Positions 10,217 to 18,701 of a stretch of 64,000 nucleotides of DNA are shown here, one piece after another. The DNA is from Enterobacter vonholyi (GTDB lineage: Bacteria; Pseudomonadota; Gammaproteobacteria; Enterobacterales; Enterobacteriaceae). The translations under genes were made by a program, and so were the position numbers. Every line of letters starts with the position of its first letter. The stretch's first letter is position 1. The notes under the pieces were generated by a model. That model worked only from the letters and a program-made list of their open reading frames with translations. It was not told the DNA's origin and did not search any database. The stretch covers positions 682,001 to 746,000 of the forward strand of contig NZ_VTUC01000006.1 of assembly GCF_008364555.1 (NCBI RefSeq), written 5' to 3'.

Positions 10217-11023
10217 ATGGTCGAAACCTTACTGGAAGTGCGTAACCTGAGTAAGACCTTTCGCTATCGCACGGGGCTGTTTCATCGTCAAACCGTCGAC
10301 GCGGTGAAGCCGCTGAGCTTTACGCTGCGTGAAAAACAGACCCTGGCGATCATCGGCGAGAACGGTTCCGGGAAATCCACCCTGGCGAAAATGCTCGCCG
10401 GCATGGTTGAACCGACTGCAGGCGAAGTGTTGATTGACGATCATCCTCTGACCTTCGGCGATTACTCTTTCCGCAGCCAGCGCATCCGCATGATCTTTCA
10501 GGATCCGTCTACCTCGCTTAACCCACGCCAGCGCATTTCGCAGATCCTCGATTTTCCGCTGCGTCTGAACACTGACCTGGAGCCGGAGGCACGCCGTAAG
10601 CGCGTATTCGAAACCCTGCGTATGGTTGGGCTGTTACCGGACCACGAAAGCTACTACCCGCACATGCTGGCACCCGGTCAGAAACAGCGCCTGGGTCTGG
10701 CGCGTGCGTTGATTTTGCGGCCAAAAGTGATCATTGCGGATGAAGCGCTTGCCTCGCTGGATATGTCGATGCGCTCGCAGCTGATTAACCTGATGCTGGA
10801 ATTGCAGGAAAAACAGGGGATCTCGTATATCTACGTCACCCAGCATCTGGGAATGATGAAACATATCAGCGATCAGGTGATGGTCATGCACCAGGGTGAA
10901 GTGGTTGAGCGCGGCAGCACCGCGGATGTGATGGCCTCCCCGCTTCATGAGCTGACGAAACGACTGATTGCGGGTCACTTTGGTGAAGCATTGACCGCCG
11001 ATGCATGGAGAAAGGACCGCTAA
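10217..11023 (+). CDS. sapF: SapF, ABC transporter ATPase
   Basis: Second ATPase of SapBCDF, 268 aa. Walker A is GENGSGKS and the Walker B region is VIIADEALASLD. The signature position reads LAPGQKQRL, again degenerate, so the two ATPases may use asymmetric sites. It is the last gene of the operon. In E. coli K-12 the next gene towards fabI is ycjD; here a 21-kb accessory block begins directly after sapF. Confidence 0.95.
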   Translation: MVETLLEVRNLSKTFRYRTGLFHRQTVDAVKPLSFTLREKQTLAIIGENGSGKSTLAKMLAGMVEPTAGEVLIDDHPLTFGDYSFRSQRIRMIFQDPSTSLNPRQRISQILDFPLRLNTDLEPEARRKRVFETLRMVGLLPDHESYYPHMLAPGQKQRLGLARALILRPKVIIADEALASLDMSMRSQLINLMLELQEKQGISYIYVTQHLGMMKHISDQVMVMHQGEVVERGSTADVMASPLHELTKRLIAGHFGEALTADAWRKDR

Positions 11024-11059
11024 GCGCGACGGCAAACAAAAATCGCCCCACTAAATTAG

Positions 11060-11095
11060 GGATTAAATAGACTTCATTCGCTATTTAATCCTTTA
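11060..11095 (+). terminator. Probable sap operon terminator
   Basis: An 11-bp AT-rich inverted repeat (GGATTAAATAG/CTATTTAATCC, 10-base loop) 37 bp after sapF is followed by a TTTACTCTTT tail. Position and structure fit the end of sapABCDF and mark the border of the accessory block. Confidence 0.6.
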
Positions 11096-11104
11096 CTCTT
11101 TCGT

Positions 11105-11121
11105 CTCCATCCCTGCTCCAT
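11105..11121. promoter_or_regulatory. CTCCAT direct repeat, 11-bp period (candidate operator A)
   Basis: CTCCAT occurs at 11105 and again at 11116, exactly 11 bp apart, 64 bp upstream of the ATP-grasp gene. Two similar pairs with the same period stand at 14000 and 14538. The spacing places both half-sites on one face of the helix, as expected for a tandem-binding OmpR-type response regulator. The AdeR-like regulator of this block is the obvious candidate (inference). Confidence 0.45.
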
Positions 11122-11184
11122 ATTTTATGCAATATCAATCAACAGTTCTTCTCCAGAATACCGGGACATTACGGAGGAGAAGAA

Positions 11185-12126
11185 ATGAACACCACTACCT
11201 ATGTTCTAAAATATACCGAGTATCTCATCAGAAGATGCCGTTCTTTTTTAATGTCGGACCTGCACTTTCATACTTTCAGGCTAAAGAAAATATCCGGGAA
11301 AAGCCCCGACATTAAATCCCCCACTACGCTGAGTGAAAAAATATGCCATCGTCTGGTCTATGACCATAATAACTTCTACACCATGCTTGCCGATAAACTC
11401 GCCGTTCGGGCATACGTTTCCTCCAGAACAACGCGCGTGAAAACGGTGCCATTAATTGGCGTTTATACCCGGGCGTCGCAGATTGATTTTTCAGTACTCC
11501 CTGACAAATTCGTCCTTAAGTGCAACCATGACAGCGGCAGCACTATAATATGTACAAACAAAGCGCAATTTAACATCAGGGAAGCGTGTAAAAAACTGAG
11601 TCTCGCGTTAAAGAAAAATCTGTACTACACCACGCGTGAATGGCAGTACAAAAATATTACGCCCAGTATACTCTGCGAGCCGTTTGTCGATCTCTTCGAT
11701 AATGCTGACAGAAACACAACGCCGGAAATGCTGCGGATCCATTGCTTTCATGGCGTTGCGCACTATGTTGAAGCGGATTTTACGGATGATAACGGCCAGG
11801 GTTTTATCAACGTTTACGACAGGCATTGGAACTTACAACCCTTCCAGATGGAATATCCGAATACACCGTTAGCGCCGGGCGAACCGGTCTTGTTCCGAGA
11901 GGCGTTGCTGGCATCCCAGGAACTGGCGGATGGCATTGACTACTGCCGCGTTGACCTTATGCTAAAAAAAGATGAAATCTATTTCAGTGAAATAACCTTA
12001 AGCCCGAGACGCGGTAAACTGTCTATTACCCCGCAGGAATGGGATGCTAAGCTAGGAAAAATATGGCATTTATCGCCGGCAGGCACATTTGACCTGCCGC
12101 TCACACTCACGAGTCGGGCCAGGTGA
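11185..12126 (+). CDS. TupA-like ATP-grasp protein
   Basis: A 313-residue cytoplasmic protein of the ATP-grasp TupA family, named after teichuronopeptide synthesis and often found in polysaccharide loci. It is expected to join or activate a carboxylate using ATP. Recognisable family segments are the N-terminal TLSEKICHRLVYDHN, the strand LPDKFVLKCNHDSGS, the central RIHCFHGVAHYVEADF, the DRHWNLQPFQMEYPN stretch, and the metal-binding end region YCRVDLMLKKDEIYFSEITL. A GGAGGAGA ribosome site precedes the ATG. It is a solitary gene: no glycosyltransferases adjoin it. It converges on the histidine kinase gene, and the two coding ends overlap by 20 bp. The substrate cannot be told from sequence. 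Confidence 0.75.
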   Translation: MNTTTYVLKYTEYLIRRCRSFLMSDLHFHTFRLKKISGKSPDIKSPTTLSEKICHRLVYDHNNFYTMLADKLAVRAYVSSRTTRVKTVPLIGVYTRASQIDFSVLPDKFVLKCNHDSGSTIICTNKAQFNIREACKKLSLALKKNLYYTTREWQYKNITPSILCEPFVDLFDNADRNTTPEMLRIHCFHGVAHYVEADFTDDNGQGFINVYDRHWNLQPFQMEYPNTPLAPGEPVLFREALLASQELADGIDYCRVDLMLKKDEIYFSEITLSPRRGKLSITPQEWDAKLGKIWHLSPAGTFDLPLTLTSRAR

Positions 12127-13171
12127 GTTTAAATATAGAATGGTTTTGCTTCGATAAGGTATAGGTAACATCGCCACCATGCGCCAGCATGATGGCTTTT
12201 ACCACCGACAAGCCCAAACCACAGCCTTCCGGGTTCAAATCTCTGGCACCATTATCGCGCTGAAAGGGCTGAAATAAGAAATCATGAAACTCCCTTGGGA
12301 TGCCAGGTCCCCCGTCCTGAATAAGGATATAATTGCCTTTATCAGAAACGCCATTTTTCACGATGAGTGTGCGCGAGGTTGAATAGTGTAAGGCATTATC
12401 AAATAAAACGGTCAGACACTGATTGATGCGTAATGGGTCGAATACGCATTGCTGATCCCTCAGTTCTGTTTTGATGGTAAATGCCTTACGGTTGAACTCG
12501 GGCATGAAGGTATCGAGCGCATTCTGTATTGCCCCTTTAAGATCCGTTCTGGACAGGCATAACGAGTATCCCGCCCCGCCATCCGAACTGATAACCCGGA
12601 GATCTTCAATCAGACGGGTTAACCCTTCCGTCTGTTTGAGAAGATTATTAAACAGAACCGGGTCCGGGGTAAAAACACCGTCAACCAGCCCCTGAAGCCG
12701 TCCACGTAAGATCGTGACCGGGGTTCTCAGCTCGTGCGCAATCGCAGCATTCCAGGATTTCCTCTGTATATCCAGCGTCTGTAATTTTTCCGCCATTTCA
12801 TTGAAATCCGTCACCAGGTGATTGATCTCACCCAGCCGGGAGCTGGCGCAGAATGCCCGTGCGTCAAGATCGCCCTGTGAAATCTTTTTCAGGCTGGATG
12901 CTACCGCGTTTAGCGGGGTGAGTATTCGCGATGAAAGTTTGACCGTGAAAAAGAGTGCGATAATCAGGCTGATCGTCGTCGCGGTCCCAATCCACACCCA
13001 GTCCCACATCGTCATCTGCTCGTCATCGCCCGCAGCAGGACCGCCCGGGAGGTGATCCAGTATAAAAGAGTAAAAAAACCATGAACCCAGTATGGCGATA
13101 GCAATTATCGTAAACGTCAGCAACAGCATATACGTTAAGATCTGACGACTCAGGACAGACTCTTTGTTCAT
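12107..13171 (-). CDS. AdeS-like sensor histidine kinase
   Basis: Membrane sensor kinase of 354 residues with two transmembrane helices (about 15-38 and 58-78) around a short periplasmic loop, a HAMP domain, a HisKA domain with phospho-acceptor His146 in IAHELRTPVTILRGRLQG, and an HATPase domain (N box LFDNALHYS, G1 DGGPGIP, G2 GCGLGLSVV). The H-box surroundings and overall plan recall Acinetobacter AdeS and BaeS more than other enterobacterial kinases. ATGA overlap with the upstream regulator gene shows they are one operon. The small sensing loop suggests detection of membrane-located or intramembrane signals such as drugs (inference). Confidence 0.85.
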   Translation of the reverse strand: MNKESVLSRQILTYMLLLTFTIIAIAILGSWFFYSFILDHLPGGPAAGDDEQMTMWDWVWIGTATTISLIIALFFTVKLSSRILTPLNAVASSLKKISQGDLDARAFCASSRLGEINHLVTDFNEMAEKLQTLDIQRKSWNAAIAHELRTPVTILRGRLQGLVDGVFTPDPVLFNNLLKQTEGLTRLIEDLRVISSDGGAGYSLCLSRTDLKGAIQNALDTFMPEFNRKAFTIKTELRDQQCVFDPLRINQCLTVLFDNALHYSTSRTLIVKNGVSDKGNYILIQDGGPGIPREFHDFLFQPFQRDNGARDLNPEGCGLGLSVVKAIMLAHGGDVTYTLSKQNHSIFKLTWPDS

Positions 13172-13872
13172 TTCTTTTCCCCAAGCCGGTAACCCAAGCC
13201 TCTTATGCTCTCGGGAACGCCATAAAGGCCAGCAAGTTCCAGTTTTTTACGCAACTTGCTCATATGGCTGTCGACCGTTCTGTCGAGCGTATCACCTTCT
13301 GGCAGGCACGCATTGAGTAACTCTTCGCGGGAACAGACCTTTCGCGGATATCGTACCAGCCAGGTGAGCAATTTAAATTCGGTCGTCGTTAATACCGGGG
13401 AGATAACCTCTTCGCCCACGGTGACTTCCACGTAGAAGTCATCCGGATAGACCGTAATAAAGGGCGTTCTGAGCGGCAGGGAACCCGCCTGCTGAAGCGC
13501 GGGTTTTGTCCTGCGCAGCACCGCCTCAACCCGTGCGACAACTTCAGAGGGGTTGAAGGGTTTGATCACGTAATCATCCGCGCCCAGTCTCAGTCCCATG
13601 AGCTTATCGACATCCTGATCGAGAGCGGAAACCATAATGACGGGCACAGAACTTTCCTGACGAAGCGTGGTAAGTACGCTCCAGCCGTCACATACGGGCA
13701 GATGAATGTCCAGCAAGATGAGATCCGGTTTATGCAGGCGATTGAGGGTTATCGCCTTCTCACCCTGCCTGGCTCTGAGCGTTTTCATTCCCGAACGCTC
13801 TAAGTAACTCATCAGTATCTCGGCAATTTCGTCTTCATCTTCAACAACAAGGATCAGCGTATTTTTGTGCAT
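13168..13872 (-). CDS. AdeR-like OmpR-family response regulator
   Basis: A 234-residue regulator with a receiver domain (acidic pair E11/D12, phospho-acceptor Asp55 in LILLDIHLP, Lys in YVIKPFNPSEV) and a C-terminal winged helix (TTEFKLLTWLVRYPRKVCSR, then TVDSHMSKLRKKLE). The phrases ALDQDVDKLMGLRLGADDYVIKPFNP and LDRTVDSHMSKLRKKLE are strikingly like AdeR of Acinetobacter, the activator of the adeABC pump. It is transcribed away from the membrane-protein and RND genes. Candidate binding sites are the 11-bp-period CTCCAY repeats. Probable target: the pump operon at 14.6-18.7 kb. Confidence 0.85.
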   Translation of the reverse strand: MHKNTLILVVEDEDEIAEILMSYLERSGMKTLRARQGEKAITLNRLHKPDLILLDIHLPVCDGWSVLTTLRQESSVPVIMVSALDQDVDKLMGLRLGADDYVIKPFNPSEVVARVEAVLRRTKPALQQAGSLPLRTPFITVYPDDFYVEVTVGEEVISPVLTTTEFKLLTWLVRYPRKVCSREELLNACLPEGDTLDRTVDSHMSKLRKKLELAGLYGVPESIRGLGYRLGEKK

Positions 13873-13999
13873 GTTATCTCCGCGGGTGAAATCCCTTTAA
13901 GCACGCTATCAGATATCTTTAGCACAATAAGACACAGCCTCCGCGAAAAAGTGCCATGGTCACGAGAATTTACCGGTTGATTTAAATGCCCGGTTATTT

Positions 14000-14016
14000 C
14001 TCCACACAACCTACAC
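14000..14016. promoter_or_regulatory. CTCCAC/CTACAC direct repeat, 11-bp period (candidate operator B)
   Basis: CTCCAC at 14000 and CTACAC at 14011 are exactly 11 bp apart. They lie in the 247-bp gap between the AdeR-like gene and the divergent small membrane protein gene, so the site could serve both autoregulation and the rightward unit. Read on the minus strand the half-site is GTGGAG, resembling the GTGTGGAG direct repeat I recall for Acinetobacter AdeR. Confidence 0.5.
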
Positions 14017-14119
14017 ATTCAGTCAATAAAGACTCGACAATGTCCGTTCAAAATCGCTATTGAGGCATAAGCCTTTGTGCTTTGAGCGTTGCAAATTACC
14101 ACTGTTTCTTAAAGACTTT

Positions 14120-14530
14120 ATGAAGTTGGCTGAAATAATGAACATGGAACTTTCAAAATATTTCTCCCCTAAAAAACTGGGCATATATTCCCTGTTTATG
14201 CTGCTGTCGTGGGGATTACTTTATACCTGGCTGGTGCTGGTACACAGAATGGATGAGAAAGTCGCCTCGACGCTACCCTCGTCACCCATCATCTATGGCT
14301 GCATCGCATTGTCGGTTGTCTCTCTGATAATCCAAAATAAAGCCGGTGCGTTGACTGAGCTGCTTGTCATCTCCTTCTGGCTAATAGTGATTTTTGTTTA
14401 TCTCATTATTACGTTCACCGTGTTGTTAAACACATTGCCCGACATTGAGGATCTGGTCTTTTACTACGAGTGTTATTTGATCATTTTTTTTGGTGGAGCC
14501 CCGCTGTACCTCCTTATGAGAATGATTTGA
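14120..14530 (+). CDS. Small inner-membrane protein, unknown function
   Basis: Predicted protein of 136 residues with four hydrophobic helices (GIYSLFMLLSWGLLYTWLVL; IIYGCIALSVVSLII; LLVISFWLIVIFVYLII; YLIIFFGGAPLYLLM). I do not recognise a family. ATGs at 14120, 14138 and 14144 are all possible and none has a strong ribosome site; a TTG at 14060 would add 20 mostly polar residues and is less likely. It lies between the candidate operators B and C, in line with the ABC/RND genes, so it may belong to the same regulon. It may be an accessory or signalling partner for the pump or kinase (inference only). Confidence 0.6.
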   Translation: MKLAEIMNMELSKYFSPKKLGIYSLFMLLSWGLLYTWLVLVHRMDEKVASTLPSSPIIYGCIALSVVSLIIQNKAGALTELLVISFWLIVIFVYLIITFTVLLNTLPDIEDLVFYYECYLIIFFGGAPLYLLMRMI

Positions 14531-14537
14531 GCCACCG

Positions 14538-14554
14538 CTCCACACATCCTCCAC
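14538..14554. promoter_or_regulatory. CTCCAC direct repeat, 11-bp period (candidate operator C)
   Basis: Two identical CTCCAC half-sites at 14538 and 14549, exactly 11 bp apart, lie 8 bp after the small membrane protein gene and about 100 bp upstream of the ABC/RND unit. This is the cleanest of the three repeats. It fits an activator site for the pump operon. Confidence 0.55.
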
Positions 14555-14655
14555 AAACCGCCCATTTCCGCTAAACAGGCGTTCGGTAGGCTCTCCATCA
14601 CACTATTTTGCACAAAAATAATTCACTAAAAAAAGTCTGACGCGATTTGCCCATA

Positions 14656-15567
14656 ATGATGAACCGTAATAATAATCTTAGTCCTTCTAAACCTGCCGGA
14701 GTGATGCACTCGCTTAAAAAACTTGCGATCCGGCACCGGAAAAAACTGGTTGTCACTTTCTTCCTGGTGGTGGCTGAAAACGTAACGTTTCTACTTTACC
14801 CCGTTCTGGCAGGCATCGCGATAAATGCCATCCTCGCAGGGAAGACGCTTAACGCCGCGCTATATGGCCTGATGGTGCTTTGTATGTGGTTCATCGGCGC
14901 GGCCAGACGAAGCGTCGATACCCGCACTTTTGCACGCATTTACGCCGGACTCGCGGTATCCGTCGTTCTGGCACAGCGCAAGTATCAGCTAAACCATTCG
15001 GCAATCGCCGCCAGGGTAACGCTCTCGCGTGAGTATGTGGATTTCTTTGAAATGCACCTTCCCCTGCTGATTACATCGCTGAGTTCACTGTTTGGCGCCG
15101 CAATCATGTTGCTGTTTATTGAATTTTGGGCCGGGGTCATGTGCTTTGCGATTGTATTTGTCCTGCTCGGATTTGTCTCCGGATATGCCCGTAAAAATGA
15201 ATGGCTATTCATGCGCCTGAATAATCGTCTGGAAAAAGAAGTGGATTATGTTCATAAGGCGGGAACGGCCACTCTTCACCGACATTACTCCACGCTTGCC
15301 CGTTTACGTATCGCATTATCTGACCGCGAGGCGTGGGGCTATTTGTGGGTTGGCGTACTTGTTGCCGCGCTTTTTACGCTGACCATCATCTGGATGACGC
15401 GCTCAACCGGCATCACCGCCGGACATATTTATTCCGTGATGACCTACATGTGGATGTTCGCGACGAGCCTTGATGACGCACCGCAGCTTCTTGAGAAGTT
15501 TTCGCAGCTCAGGGATATCGGTAAACGCGTATCCACTGATGAAGAAATTCACGTAACTGGACGTTAA
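14656..15567 (+). CDS. Orphan ABC transporter six-helix membrane domain protein
   Basis: A 303-residue protein resembling the type-I ABC exporter transmembrane domain (the ABC six-TM family without ATPase). About six hydrophobic helices can be read, beginning LVVTFFLVVAENVTFLLYPVLAG and ending TAGHIYSVMTYMWMFATSLDD, with exporter-like intracellular loops (LNNRLEKEVDYVHKAG). There is no Walker A, signature or Walker B anywhere in it or in a neighbour, so no nucleotide-binding half is encoded here. Two adjacent ATGs (14656, 14659) follow a weak ribosome site. Its stop is 4 bp before the RND start, so the two are almost certainly one transcript. Possible roles: a partner or modulator of the RND pump, or use of a distant ATPase (inference). 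Confidence 0.75.
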   Translation: MMNRNNNLSPSKPAGVMHSLKKLAIRHRKKLVVTFFLVVAENVTFLLYPVLAGIAINAILAGKTLNAALYGLMVLCMWFIGAARRSVDTRTFARIYAGLAVSVVLAQRKYQLNHSAIAARVTLSREYVDFFEMHLPLLITSLSSLFGAAIMLLFIEFWAGVMCFAIVFVLLGFVSGYARKNEWLFMRLNNRLEKEVDYVHKAGTATLHRHYSTLARLRIALSDREAWGYLWVGVLVAALFTLTIIWMTRSTGITAGHIYSVMTYMWMFATSLDDAPQLLEKFSQLRDIGKRVSTDEEIHVTGR

Positions 15568-15571
15568 TTTA

Positions 15572-18500
15572 ATGCCTCATTTTTTTATTGAACGCCCCGT
15601 TTTCGCCTGGGTAGTGGCGCTTTTTATCGTGCTGGCAGGACTCCTGTCTATTCCCCGTTTGCCGGTTGCGCAGTATCCGGCGGTGGCACCGCCGGGGATC
15701 ATTATTTCCGTCAGTTACCCGGGGGCGAGCCCCGATATCATGAATACGTCGGTGGTATCGTTAATCGAGCGCGAAATCTCTGGGGTCGATAATTTGCTCT
15801 ATTTCGAATCATCCAGCGACACAACCGGTTCGGCATCAATTACCGTCACGTTTAAACCGGGTACGGACATCAAGCTGGCGCAGATGGACCTGCAGAATCA
15901 GATTAAGATTGTCGAGCCTCGTCTCCCTCAGGCGGTAAGACAAAACGGTATTAACGTCGAGGCCGCTAATTCCGGGTTTCTGATGATGGTGGGGCTTAAG
16001 TCCACGACAGGTCAATTTGAGGAAGCCGACTTAAGCGACTATTTTGCCCGAAACGTCAGTGACGAGCTTCGTCGCGTGCCCGGCGTAGGAAAAGTTCAGC
16101 TGTTTGGCGGCGAAAAAGCGCTACGAATCTGGTTGGATCCGATGAAGCTCCACACCTACGGCCTTTCGGTGAGCGATGTGCTTACCGCTGTTGGCCAGCA
16201 GAATGCCCTCGTTTCGCCCGGTAAAACGGGAGATGAGCCAGCATCTGAAGGACAAGGGGTAACGTATCCCATCACGGTGAAGGGACAACTCTCCTCGGTA
16301 GAGGCGTTCAGGAATATTACTCTGAAGTCTGACGCATCCGGCGCCCGTCTGAAATTGTCCGACATTGCACGCATTGAATCTGGCCTGCAAAGCTACGCTT
16401 TCGGTATCCGCGAAAATGGGGTTCCTGCAACGGCAGCGGCTATCCAGCTCTCGCCTGGCGCCAACGCAATGAGCACGGCTTCAGGCGTACGCGCGCGCAT
16501 CGACGAACTTTCCCAGGTGTTACCCGAAGGAATGGCATTTACGGTTCCCTTCGATACCGCCCCGTTTGTGAAACTTTCTATCATGAAGGTTGTTCAGACA
16601 TTTGTGGAAGCGATGGTTCTCGTCTTCCTGGTTATGCTGCTGTTTCTGCACAAGATACGCTGCACGCTTATCCCGGCGATTGTTGCCCCCGTTGCACTTC
16701 TTGGCACCTTCACGGTAATGCTATTGAGCGGGTACTCCATCAATATTCTGACGATGTTCGGCATGGTGCTGGCGATAGGGATTATTGTCGATGATGCCAT
16801 TGTGGTTGTAGAAAACGTTGAACGACTGATGGAGGAAAAAAGCCTTTCCCCGCGTGACGCTACGCGGCAAGCCATGCAGGAAATCACACCGGCGATTATC
16901 GGGATCACGCTGGTGCTCACTGCCGTGTTTATCCCCATGGGGTTTGCTGAAGGATCCGTCGGGATTATCTACCGACAATTTTGTATTTCCATGGCTGTCT
17001 CTATACTGCTGTCCGCGTTTCTTGCCCTGACGCTGACGCCTGCCCTGTGCGCAACGTTACTCAAGCCGCATAAGGCAGGAAAGAGCGAAGGCGGATGGTT
17101 CGCGGTCAGGTTTAACGCGCGCTTCCGCTCGCTTACCGCCTGTTACGAAGCCGGGCTGGGTGCCGTTCTGAAGCGAACCAGGCGTATGCTGCTCCTGTAC
17201 GTTGCGCTATGTGCTGCGCTGTTTTTGGGGATGTCTTCCTTACCGTCGTCCTTTCTGCCTGACGAAGATCAGGGCTACTTTATGTCTTCAATCCAGCTGC
17301 CTTCTGATGCAACCATGCAGCGAACCCTGAACGTGGTTAAAAAATTTGAAGAGGAAATTGCGGCCCGGCCGGATATTGAAAGCAACATTATGATCCTGGG
17401 GTTTGGATTTTCAGGTTCAGGGTCGAATTCGGCTATGGCCTTCACCACGCTGAAGGACTGGAAATATCGGCAGGGTTCGACGGCCCAGGGTGAAGCCGAC
17501 CATATACAGGCCAGCATGGCGAACGTCTCTGATGCCGTCACGATGAGCCTGCTTCCGCCGGCAATTTCGGATATGGGCACCTCGTCGGGCTTTACCTGGT
17601 ACGTGCAGGACAGAGCGGGACTCGGCTACGAGGCTTTAAAGCGAGCTGCCGATGCGCTGGTCCTGCAGGCCAATCAGCGTCCTGAACTGAGTGACGTGTA
17701 TATAGACGGTCTTGCGGAAGGAACAAGCCTTGCGCTACAGGTGGACAGAGAAAAAGCAGAAGCGATGGGCGTTTCATTTGATGAAATCAACCAGACGCTC
17801 TCCGTCACCCTGGGCTCAAATTACGTCAATGACTATACGAACAACGGCCGCGTTCAACAGGTGATTATTCAGGCCGACGCGCCCTACCGAATGAAGCCTG
17901 AGCAGATACTCAAATTATCAGTGAAAAACCGGATGGGTCAGATGGTGCCGGTATCTACATTTGCCTCGCTTTCCTGGAACGTTGCGCCGCAGCAGTTGAC
18001 GCGTTACCAGGGTTATTCTGCTATTCGCATTACCGGAAATGCGGCGTCGGGAGAGTCCAGCGGCACCGCAATGAAGGTCATGGAGGGTTTATCCAGGAGC
18101 CTGCCTCAGGGTATGGCTGGCGAGTGGGCCGGGAGTTCGTTGCAGGAAAGAAAATCGGAATCTCAGCTTCCGGGCCTTATCGCCCTGTCGATACTGGTCG
18201 TCTTTATGGTGCTCGCCGCGCTGTATGAGAGCTGGTCTATTCCTTTCGCGGTCATGCTGGTCGTTCCACTGGGACTTATCGGCGCGGTGATAGCTGTATC
18301 AGTTGCCGGCTTGACGAATGACGTTTTCTTCAAGGTGGGCCTGATTACGCTCATCGGCCTGTCGGCCAAGAACGCCATTCTGATTGTTGAATTTGCCAGG
18401 CAGCTCCACCGTCAGGGGCAACCCCTGCTGGCGGCTACCGTTCATGCCGCTAGCCAGCGCCTGCGCCCCATTGTGATGACATCGTTAGCCTTCACATTAG

Positions 18501-18667
18501 GGGTTGTTCCGTTGATGCTGGCCAGTGGTGCGAGCGACAGTACGCAGCATGCCATCGGTACCGGAGTCTTTGGTGGCATGATTAGCGGTACGCTTCTCGC
18601 GATCTTCTTCGTGCCGGTATTCTTTATAGTCATCGCGCGTTTTGTCGACAACATAAGGAAAACGTGA
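15572..18667 (+). CDS. RND efflux pump inner-membrane protein (HAE1/AcrB family)
   Basis: Proton-driven multidrug pump subunit of 1031 residues with the usual two-fold plan: N-terminal helix then a large periplasmic porter domain, helices 2-6, a second periplasmic half, and helices 8-12. The proton-relay residues are in place: Asp-Asp in IGIIVDDAIVVVENVER, Lys in GLSAKNAILIVEFA, Arg in SQRLRPIVMTSLAF. The N-terminus FFIERPVFAWVVALFIVLAG is typical. Unusually for the family, no membrane-fusion protein gene and no outer-membrane channel gene are next to it; it must borrow partners such as AcrA/TolC, or act without them. It is probably regulated by the AdeRS-like pair. Confidence 0.93.
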   Translation: MPHFFIERPVFAWVVALFIVLAGLLSIPRLPVAQYPAVAPPGIIISVSYPGASPDIMNTSVVSLIEREISGVDNLLYFESSSDTTGSASITVTFKPGTDIKLAQMDLQNQIKIVEPRLPQAVRQNGINVEAANSGFLMMVGLKSTTGQFEEADLSDYFARNVSDELRRVPGVGKVQLFGGEKALRIWLDPMKLHTYGLSVSDVLTAVGQQNALVSPGKTGDEPASEGQGVTYPITVKGQLSSVEAFRNITLKSDASGARLKLSDIARIESGLQSYAFGIRENGVPATAAAIQLSPGANAMSTASGVRARIDELSQVLPEGMAFTVPFDTAPFVKLSIMKVVQTFVEAMVLVFLVMLLFLHKIRCTLIPAIVAPVALLGTFTVMLLSGYSINILTMFGMVLAIGIIVDDAIVVVENVERLMEEKSLSPRDATRQAMQEITPAIIGITLVLTAVFIPMGFAEGSVGIIYRQFCISMAVSILLSAFLALTLTPALCATLLKPHKAGKSEGGWFAVRFNARFRSLTACYEAGLGAVLKRTRRMLLLYVALCAALFLGMSSLPSSFLPDEDQGYFMSSIQLPSDATMQRTLNVVKKFEEEIAARPDIESNIMILGFGFSGSGSNSAMAFTTLKDWKYRQGSTAQGEADHIQASMANVSDAVTMSLLPPAISDMGTSSGFTWYVQDRAGLGYEALKRAADALVLQANQRPELSDVYIDGLAEGTSLALQVDREKAEAMGVSFDEINQTLSVTLGSNYVNDYTNNGRVQQVIIQADAPYRMKPEQILKLSVKNRMGQMVPVSTFASLSWNVAPQQLTRYQGYSAIRITGNAASGESSGTAMKVMEGLSRSLPQGMAGEWAGSSLQERKSESQLPGLIALSILVVFMVLAALYESWSIPFAVMLVVPLGLIGAVIAVSVAGLTNDVFFKVGLITLIGLSAKNAILIVEFARQLHRQGQPLLAATVHAASQRLRPIVMTSLAFTLGVVPLMLASGASDSTQHAIGTGVFGGMISGTLLAIFFVPVFFIVIARFVDNIRKT

Positions 18668-18701
18668 ATACCTTTGAGGGATCGCGCTTCTTCTCTGCAA
18701 A

